The position numbers and the translations under genes were made by a program. Positions 7,317 through 12,295 of a stretch of 12,295 bases of DNA are shown here, piece after piece. The stretch lies in assembly GCA_937910265.1 (NCBI GenBank), contig CALEPD010000190.1:1-12295 (forward strand), read 5' to 3'. The notes below the pieces were generated by a model. That model was not told the DNA's origin. It was given only the letters and a program-made list of their open reading frames with translations, and searched no databases. Each line of letters begins with the position of its first letter. Position 1 is the stretch's first letter. The DNA comes from an uncultured Bacteroidales bacterium (lineage in GTDB: Bacteria > Bacteroidota > Bacteroidia > Bacteroidales > P3).

Positions 7317-8096
7317 TTACTTGAGGTTGAGGAAGGGTACTGCGTCGCCCATCATGTAGGTGGGCAGCTCGCCATTCCATTTCTGCACTGCCTCGTATTC
7401 AACCAATTTGGGGTTGCGTTCGAGGGCGTTGGCTTTGATGCGGATAGCTTCGGCATCGGCTTCGGCCTTGATCTTGGTTTGCTTGGCCTGCTCCTCTACC
7501 TGCACGGTGACATTCTTGGCCTTGAGTGCGTTCTGCTCGGCCACCTGTTTCTCGCGGATGGCCAACTCGAACTCGTCGTCGAAATCGATATTGGTGAGCT
7601 GGAACTGAATGTTGTAGAAATAGTTGCTGTCGACAGCCTTGCGGATGAGTTTCTCGATCTCGACCCTGATTTCGTCGCGGTTCTCGACGATTTCGGTGGC
7701 GGCGAAATTGCCGAAGGCCTCCTTCATGGCCGAACGGATGTAGGGTACCACGATGCGTTCGTGGTAGTCGCCGCCGATGTTGGCGTAGAGGTTGCTGACG
7801 TTATGTTTTACGATGTCGTAGTTGATGGTGTAGCGCACCATGGCGGTTTGCACGTCGCGGGTGTAGGCACTTTCCTCGCCGTCGTGCTTTTTCTGCTGGA
7901 TGTTGACCTTCCTGACGGTTTGGATGAAGGGTATCTTGATATGCAGGCCGTCGTCGACAGGCTCGGGATGGATTTTGCCAAAGGTGCTGAGGATGCCGCG
8001 CTGGGTGGACTTGATGGTGTAGAACGATGTGAATACAAGCAGCACCACAAGGGCGAGGCCGAGAACTGTGAAAATGATTTTTTTGTTTCTTTCCAT
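7317..8096 (-). CDS. SPFH/prohibitin-family membrane protein
   Basis: A 259-aa protein with a single N-terminal membrane helix (about 7-24, IIFTVLGLALVVLLVFTSFY) after a short basic start. An SPFH/band-7 domain follows (STQRGILSTFGKI near 30-42, GLHIKIPFIQTVRKVNI, then the region with YIRSAMKEAFGNFAATEIVENRDEI). Next is a helical, coiled-coil-prone segment (about 180-235) rich in K, A, E and Q, and a C-terminal PTYMMGDAVPFLNLK. This is the prohibitin/HflC-like layout. Such proteins form oligomeric membrane scaffolds, often around proteases. No partner protease is nearby. It follows the DUF4491 gene by 21 bases, suggesting co-transcription. It sits between the CRISPR array and the second tracrRNA gene, but a CRISPR role is unproven. 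Confidence 0.88.
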   Translation of the reverse strand: MERNKKIIFTVLGLALVVLLVFTSFYTIKSTQRGILSTFGKIHPEPVDDGLHIKIPFIQTVRKVNIQQKKHDGEESAYTRDVQTAMVRYTINYDIVKHNVSNLYANIGGDYHERIVVPYIRSAMKEAFGNFAATEIVENRDEIRVEIEKLIRKAVDSNYFYNIQFQLTNIDFDDEFELAIREKQVAEQNALKAKNVTVQVEEQAKQTKIKAEADAEAIRIKANALERNPKLVEYEAVQKWNGELPTYMMGDAVPFLNLK

Positions 8097-8117
8097 GATA
8101 CAATCTTTTTTTTTGGT

Positions 8118-8435
8118 TTATTGTTTTTGATTTGTGTTGTTGCGATAGAGGTGCCTGCGGGATGGATGGGCAGGGAACCAGCCTTTCTCCACCCGTTTGC
8201 GCTGGTGGAACAGCTCGAGAATTGACCAGAAACAGGAGAACCCGAACACTCCCAACAGGATGCTTACAACAAGACCCTGTACCAAGAGCGACGCCACCGA
8301 CGACGCCACACCCGCCAACGCGAAAAGCCACCAGCTGCGTGTGCCCCAGTAGTATTCGGTCTTGATGACAAGGGGGTGGAAGAGTCCGATGATGAGAAAG
8401 GTGGTCAATCCGATAATTAATCCTTCAATGTGCAT
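8118..8435 (-). CDS. DUF4491 family small membrane protein
   Basis: A 105-aa protein with about three hydrophobic segments: residues 5-24 (GLIIGLTTFLIIGLFHPLVI), 35-50 and 52-74 (LLVQGLVVSILLGVFGFSCFWSI). A conserved-looking tail ELFHQRKRVEKGWFPAHP precedes a basic C-terminus. I recognise this as the DUF4491 family found in Bacteroidota; its function is unknown. It is the first gene of a likely two-gene minus-strand unit with the SPFH gene. No clean promoter lies directly upstream. The nearest -7-like string is TACTGTTTG (complement of 8522-8530), which has one base too many. Read-through from the tracrRNA 2 promoter is an alternative. Confidence 0.8.
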   Translation of the reverse strand: MHIEGLIIGLTTFLIIGLFHPLVIKTEYYWGTRSWWLFALAGVASSVASLLVQGLVVSILLGVFGFSCFWSILELFHQRKRVEKGWFPAHPSRRHLYRNNTNQKQ

Positions 8436-8538
8436 TAGAGGTGTGGTATTGTGTGTTAATCCAATCGATGGTGGATGCCGCTTGCAACTGACACCGACAT
8501 GATGCGGCCGTCCGATACCAACAAACAGTATCCTCCAT

Positions 8539-8569
8539 AAAAAAGAAGACGGACAAGAATCCTCCTCTT
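8539..8569 (-). terminator. Probable terminator of tracrRNA 2
   Basis: On the minus strand, AAGA...TCTT with an inner GGA/TCC pairing forms an imperfect hairpin ahead of six T (8539-8544). The stem is weaker than that of tracrRNA 1, so read-through towards the DUF4491 gene is plausible. Confidence 0.55.
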
Positions 8570-8616
8570 AGAAGTTTCACAACGGAATAATCCTTATTGT
8601 GAATTGCTTAAAAAGT
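8539..8616 (-). ncRNA. tracrRNA 2 (array-distal, second tracrRNA-like gene)
   Basis: On the minus strand a transcript starting near 8616 would begin ACTTTTTAAGCAATTCACAA, the exact complement of 20 nt of the array repeat (plus-strand 8597-8616 reads TTGTGAATTGCTTAAAAAGT). It continues AATAAGG with a short nexus hairpin GGA-TTAT-TCC (8584-8593), then GTTGTGAA, which can pair back to TTCACAA. It ends in an imperfect hairpin and six U (8539-8544). The order anti-repeat, AAUAAGG, nexus, 3' hairpin and U-tract is that of a tracrRNA, and a perfect promoter sits directly upstream. It shares the core TTCACAATAAGG...CCGT with tracrRNA 1 but differs in the nexus and 3' parts. Expression and Cas9 binding are inferred. 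Confidence 0.82.
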
Positions 8617-8620
8617 GATA

Positions 8621-8652
8621 CAAAGGTACGCTTTTTTCGGAAACTGTGCAAA
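8621..8652 (-). promoter_or_regulatory. tracrRNA 2 promoter
   Basis: On the minus strand, TTTG (complement of 8649-8652) and TACCTTTG (complement of 8621-8628) are exactly 20 bases apart. The expected start is at or within a few bases of the anti-repeat, just as for tracrRNA 1. Confidence 0.85.
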
Positions 8653-9004
8653 TTATTTATATCAAAAAAAAACATAATCAACTGATTTCAAAACAAAAAA
8701 AATAACAACAACTGTAAAACCGATGCCCTTCGGGAGGGTTGCGGAACCATGCGGTGGGTGGCAGGGAGCCCAGTTTGCACCTTAGGTTGGTTAAGCAAAT
8801 TACATATTTGAAAAAAGCAGAAACTGCATGAATGCATTCAGATGTTTCGGCGCTTTTGCCCCCACTTCGGCATCTTTCCGATTGTCAGCCGGTTATAATG
8901 CACTGCATTGCATCCCTTGCCGCACGCAGATCTGCCCGAAACGGAAACAAAATAGCACGAAAACTATTTACAGAACCCGCCTTAATTGACAACGGTTGAA
9001 AACA
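8653..9004. other. Intergenic region between tracrRNA 2 and the acyltransferase gene
   Basis: About 350 bp with no convincing gene on either strand. The first 60 bp are very A-rich (8661-8710). It holds a CCC-TTC-GGG mini-hairpin near 8728, a 12-bp palindrome TGAATGCATTCA (8829-8840) and a short string TTAAGCAAATTACA (8791-8804) that only loosely resembles the anti-repeat. No terminator or tRNA was recognised. Confidence 0.5.
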
Positions 9005-9039
9005 TTTGAACAATGAATGAAAAAAAATATGTACTTTTG
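9005..9039 (+). promoter_or_regulatory. Probable promoter of the acyltransferase-purL unit
   Basis: TACTTTTG (9032-9039) is a full -7 match. TTTG at 9005-9008 is 23 bases upstream, a little farther than the usual 19-21. The -7 box ends only 8 bases before the ATG at 9048, so the leader would be at most a few bases. Confidence 0.6.
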
Positions 9040-9047
9040 TAGTCGAA

Positions 9048-9617
9048 ATGAAATGGATTTGGATTAAAATAGTGAAGCTTCTGGGATGGAAATTCCACAT
9101 TCCCAACAAGGAGGAACGCCCAGAGATAAAACGCTGTATATTTGCAGTTGCCCCCCACACCTCGATGCTCGACTTCATGATTGGCGCCGCATATTTGTGG
9201 TCGCTCGACGTGAACGGGAAAATATTCATCAAGAAGGAGTTTTTTATATGGCCGCTGGGTCCGATACTGCGGCATCTGGGCGCCATATCCGTTGACCGCC
9301 GCAACCGCCGCAACGGAATGGTGGAAACCGCCGTGAAGGAGTTTGCCAAGGGCGAGACTTTCACCATAGCCATCACCCCCGAAGGCACCCGCAAACCGGT
9401 GAGACGCTGGAAACGCGGCTTCTACGACATCGCCACCAAGGCAGGGGTGCCCATCGTGCCGGCATGCGTGAACTTCAAACGCAAAGAGATATACCTGAAA
9501 GAGACCTTCTACCCCACCGGCGACTTCATGGCAGACCTTCCCGTGATAATGAAATACTTTGAGGATGTGGAGGCCCGCCATCCGGAAAAGTACAACAAGA
9601 CAATGATAACCGATTAA
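9048..9617 (+). CDS. 1-acyl-sn-glycerol-3-phosphate acyltransferase family (PlsC-like) protein
   Basis: A 189-aa lysophospholipid-acyltransferase-type enzyme that would move a fatty acyl group onto a lysophospholipid or related acceptor at the membrane. It has the catalytic HX4D motif (H37-TSML-D42 in APHTSMLDFM), the acceptor-binding motif PEGTR (111-115) and the downstream GVPIVPAC block. The N-terminus (MKWIWIKIVKLLGW) is hydrophobic and basic and may touch the membrane. It is shorter than typical PlsC (about 240 aa), as is common in a Bacteroidota subgroup. The exact substrate is unknown. The 23-base gap to purL suggests one transcript, though the pathways are unrelated. An overlapping minus-strand frame was rejected as its shadow. 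Confidence 0.92.
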   Translation: MKWIWIKIVKLLGWKFHIPNKEERPEIKRCIFAVAPHTSMLDFMIGAAYLWSLDVNGKIFIKKEFFIWPLGPILRHLGAISVDRRNRRNGMVETAVKEFAKGETFTIAITPEGTRKPVRRWKRGFYDIATKAGVPIVPACVNFKRKEIYLKETFYPTGDFMADLPVIMKYFEDVEARHPEKYNKTMITD

Positions 9618-9640
9618 GAAACACAAAATAATCAAACCAA

Positions 9641-12295
9641 ATGGTAAGACGCATATACGTTGAAAAGAAATCAGACTATGCCATCCAGGCCCACGAACTG
9701 ATGGAGGAAATGTCGAATTATCTGGGCATCGCATCGACCGGGGTGCGTGTGCTGATACGCTACGATATCGAAAACATCTCGGACGAGACTTTCGAGAAGG
9801 CCAAACAAACGGTCTTTTCGGAACCTCCCGTCGACGAGGTGTACGAAGAACAGTTTCCCAAAGGTGAGCAGGATTTCTGCTTCACCGTTGAATACCAGCC
9901 GGGACAGTTCGACCAACGCGCCGACAGTGCCGGACAATGTGTGACCCTGCTCAACGAGAAGGAATGCCCCATCATCAAATCGGCCACCACCTATGTGGTG
10001 TCGGGCAACCTGAGCGAAGCCGACCGCGCCGCCATCGTGAAACACTGCGTGAACCCGGTGGACAGCCGCATGGCCGAAGAGCTGAAACCCGAAACCCTGA
10101 AGGAGCATTTCGCCGAACCCGCCGACGTGGCCATATTGGACGGTTTCAAGGACGCCGCCGAAGAGAACCTGAAGGAAATGTACAACTCGCTGGGTCTTGC
10201 CATGACCTTCGCTGACTTCAAACACATACAGCGCTATTTCCACGACGAGGAACACCGCGACCCGTCGATGACCGAAATACGCGTGCTTGACACCTACTGG
10301 AGCGACCACTGCCGCCACACCACCTTCGCCACCGAACTGAAGGAGGTGAAGTTTGACGAGGGATACTACCGTCCGCTCATTGAAGGGGCTTTTGAACAAT
10401 ACCTCGCCGACCACAAGGAGCAGTATGCAGGCCGCACCGACAAGTATGTGAGCCTGATGGACATCGGAACCCTTGCCGCCAAGCGCATCAAGAAGATGGG
10501 CCTGCTCGACGACCAGGAGAAGAGCGACGAGATAAACGCCTGCTCGATTGTGGTGCCCGTGGTGATTGACGGCAACGAGGAGGAATGGCTCATCAACTTC
10601 AAGAACGAAACACACAACCACCCCACCGAAATCGAACCTTTCGGAGGTGCAGCAACCTGCCTGGGCGGCTGTATACGCGACCCGCTATCGGGACGCACCT
10701 ATGTGTATCAGGCCATGCGTGTGACCGGCGCCGCCGACCCCACCAAGCCCCTGAACGAAACCCTGCCCGGCAAACTGCCCCAACGCAAAATCGTGACCAC
10801 CGCCGCCCACGGCTACAGCAGCTACGGCAACCAGATTGGACTTGCCACCGGCTTGGTGAATGAGATATACCACCCCAACTATGTGGCCAAACGCATGGAG
10901 ATTGGCGCTGTGATTGCCGCCGCCCCACGTCGTGCCGTACAACGCCTCAACAGCGACCCCGGCGACATCATCATACTGCTCGGCGGACGCACCGGACGCG
11001 ACGGCTGCGGCGGAGCCACCGGCTCGTCGAAAAGCCACACCACCGCATCGCTCACCAGCTGCGGCGCAGAGGTGCAGAAGGGCAACGCCCCTACCGAACG
11101 CAAAATACAACGCCTGTTTCGCCGTGAGGAGGTGAGTTCGCTCATCAAGAAGTGCAACGACTTCGGCGCCGGCGGCGTAAGCGTGGCCATCGGCGAACTG
11201 GCCGACGGACTACAGATAAACCTCGACCTGGTACCCAAGAAATATGCCGGCCTCGACGGCACCGAACTGGCCATCAGCGAAAGCCAGGAACGTATGGCCG
11301 TGGTGGTCGACCCCAAGAACGTGGACAAGATGCTGCAGTATGCCGACGAGGAAAACCTCGAAGCCATTGCCGTGGCCACCGTGACTGAAGAACCCCGCAT
11401 GGTGATAAGCTGGCGCGGCAAGGAGATTGTGAACCTCAGCCGCCGCTTCATCGACACCAACGGCGCCCACCAGGAGACCTCGGTAAGCGTGGCCATGCCC
11501 CAGAAGGAGACCCACGCCACCGAAACCAACGATATTGAAAAACTCTGGACCTCGACCCTCGCCGACCTCAACGTATGTTCGCAGAAGGGCCTTGTGGAAC
11601 GCTTCGACAGCAGCATCGGCGCAGGTAGCGTGGTGATGCCCTTCGGCGGCAAATACCAACTCACCCCCACCCAGAGCATGATTGGCAAACTGCCCCTGCT
11701 CGACGGCAAATGCGACACCGTGACCATCATGTCGTACGGATTAGACCCCTACCTCATGACATGGAGCCCATTCCACGGCGCAGCATGGAACGTGGTGAAC
11801 AGCGTGGCCAAGATTGCCGCTGCCGGCGGCGACGCCAGCAAGGTGAGACTCACCTTCCAGGAATATTTCAAGAAACTGGGCAACGACCCCTACCGCTGGG
11901 GCGAACCTTTCGCCGCTCTGCTCGGCGCCTACAACGCACAGATGGGCATGAAACTGCCCTCGATAGGCGGCAAGGACTCGATGTCGGGAACTTTCAACGA
12001 CATTGACGTACCTCCCACCCTATGCAGTTTTGCAGTGGGCGTGAGCGACCTGCAGCATGTGGTAACCCCCGAACTGAAGGCAGCCGGCAACAAACTGGTG
12101 CTGCTCGACATAAAGAACGACCAATGCGCCAACGGTGAATCGTACGGTATGCCCGACTACAACGACGCCATGCAGCAATACGGCGCGCTGCGCAAAGCCA
12201 TCGAGTCCAGACAAGTCAGCGCAACTTATGTTGTGGGCTACGGCGGATTGATCGAGGCTGTAAGCAAAATGGCCTTCGGCAACAAATACGGCGTG
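9641..12295 (+). CDS. purL: Phosphoribosylformylglycinamidine synthase, large single-chain type (partial, 3' end outside window)
   Basis: The frame is open from ATG 9641 to the last base, giving 885 codons with no stop. The product makes formylglycinamidine ribonucleotide from FGAR, glutamine and ATP in de novo purine synthesis. Seen in order: a PurS-like N-terminal domain (about 1-90), the linker with TYWSDHCRHTTF (about 219-229), the first synthase domain with FKNETHNHPTEIEPFGG (from about 320), GGRTGRDG (448-455), DFGAGGVSVAIGELADG (from 507), and the second synthase domain with GLDPYLMTWSPFHGA and GGKDSMSG. Large Bacteroidota PurL proteins are about 1230 aa, so roughly the last 350 residues, including the C-terminal glutaminase domain, should lie beyond the window. 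Codon use is GC-rich, unlike cas9. Nothing looks broken. Confidence 0.96.
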   Translation, partial: MVRRIYVEKKSDYAIQAHELMEEMSNYLGIASTGVRVLIRYDIENISDETFEKAKQTVFSEPPVDEVYEEQFPKGEQDFCFTVEYQPGQFDQRADSAGQCVTLLNEKECPIIKSATTYVVSGNLSEADRAAIVKHCVNPVDSRMAEELKPETLKEHFAEPADVAILDGFKDAAEENLKEMYNSLGLAMTFADFKHIQRYFHDEEHRDPSMTEIRVLDTYWSDHCRHTTFATELKEVKFDEGYYRPLIEGAFEQYLADHKEQYAGRTDKYVSLMDIGTLAAKRIKKMGLLDDQEKSDEINACSIVVPVVIDGNEEEWLINFKNETHNHPTEIEPFGGAATCLGGCIRDPLSGRTYVYQAMRVTGAADPTKPLNETLPGKLPQRKIVTTAAHGYSSYGNQIGLATGLVNEIYHPNYVAKRMEIGAVIAAAPRRAVQRLNSDPGDIIILLGGRTGRDGCGGATGSSKSHTTASLTSCGAEVQKGNAPTERKIQRLFRREEVSSLIKKCNDFGAGGVSVAIGELADGLQINLDLVPKKYAGLDGTELAISESQERMAVVVDPKNVDKMLQYADEENLEAIAVATVTEEPRMVISWRGKEIVNLSRRFIDTNGAHQETSVSVAMPQKETHATETNDIEKLWTSTLADLNVCSQKGLVERFDSSIGAGSVVMPFGGKYQLTPTQSMIGKLPLLDGKCDTVTIMSYGLDPYLMTWSPFHGAAWNVVNSVAKIAAAGGDASKVRLTFQEYFKKLGNDPYRWGEPFAALLGAYNAQMGMKLPSIGGKDSMSGTFNDIDVPPTLCSFAVGVSDLQHVVTPELKAAGNKLVLLDIKNDQCANGESYGMPDYNDAMQQYGALRKAIESRQVSATYVVGYGGLIEAVSKMAFGNKYGV

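Noticed and set aside
7281..8225. A 314-codon plus-strand frame
   Set aside because: It is the antisense shadow of the SPFH gene, which has a recognisable membrane helix and domain pattern on the minus strand.
8791..8804. TTAAGCAAATTACA as a third anti-repeat
   Set aside because: Only about 8 contiguous bases match, and no AATAAGG, nexus hairpin, terminator or aligned promoter follows.
8829..8840. 12-bp palindrome TGAATGCATTCA as an operator
   Set aside because: A single isolated copy in gene-free DNA, not positioned against any promoter I can identify; it may be chance.
9671..10621. A 316-codon minus-strand frame, and further minus-strand frames at 10685-11730
   Set aside because: They are antisense shadows in GC-rich purL, whose conserved motifs are continuous on the plus strand.

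Overview
The window reads as chromosomal DNA of a Bacteroidota (Bacteroidales-like) bacterium. Promoters fit the Bacteroidota pattern TTTG-N20-TAnnTTTG, start codons have A-rich leaders instead of strong Shine-Dalgarno sites, and there is a DUF4491 membrane protein and a large single-chain PurL. Genus cannot be fixed from the sequence alone.

Layout. 1-389: a small YbjQ/UPF0145 gene with its own promoter. 441-7184: a complete type II-C CRISPR-Cas locus, made of a minus-strand tracrRNA gene (441-513), cas9 (559-4794, 1411 aa), a strong intrinsic terminator (4799-4828), cas1 (4853-5773), cas2 overlapping it (5757-6089), an operon terminator (6119-6150) and an array of 13 identical 48-bp repeats with 12 spacers (6203-7184). 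There is no csn2 or cas4. 7317-8435: two minus-strand membrane-protein genes, DUF4491 followed by an SPFH/prohibitin-like protein. 8539-8652: a second minus-strand tracrRNA-like gene with a perfect 20-nt anti-repeat to this same array, a textbook promoter and a probable terminator. 9048-12295: a PlsC-type acyltransferase and the first 885 codons of purL, which runs off the window.

Working together. Cas1 and Cas2 would add spacers. The array repeat in crRNA sense starts GTTGTGAATTGC and is on the minus strand, so the array is antisense to the cas genes. A tracrRNA pairs with the 5' part of each repeat and loads Cas9. The unusual point is that two separate loci, 8 kb apart and on either side of the system, encode tracrRNA-like transcripts. 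Both start right at the anti-repeat and share the core TTCACAATAAGG...CCGT. They differ in the anti-repeat (bulged versus perfect), the nexus stem and the 3' hairpins. The two membrane-protein genes lie between the array and the second tracrRNA gene, co-oriented with the crRNA strand. Other points are a near-palindromic back-to-back -7 element at the cas9/tracrRNA promoter, a terminator isolating cas1-cas2 from cas9, and a 9-bp inverted match that would fold the presumed leader RNA onto the first repeat.

All calls come from reading the sequence. No database search, folding program or expression data was available.
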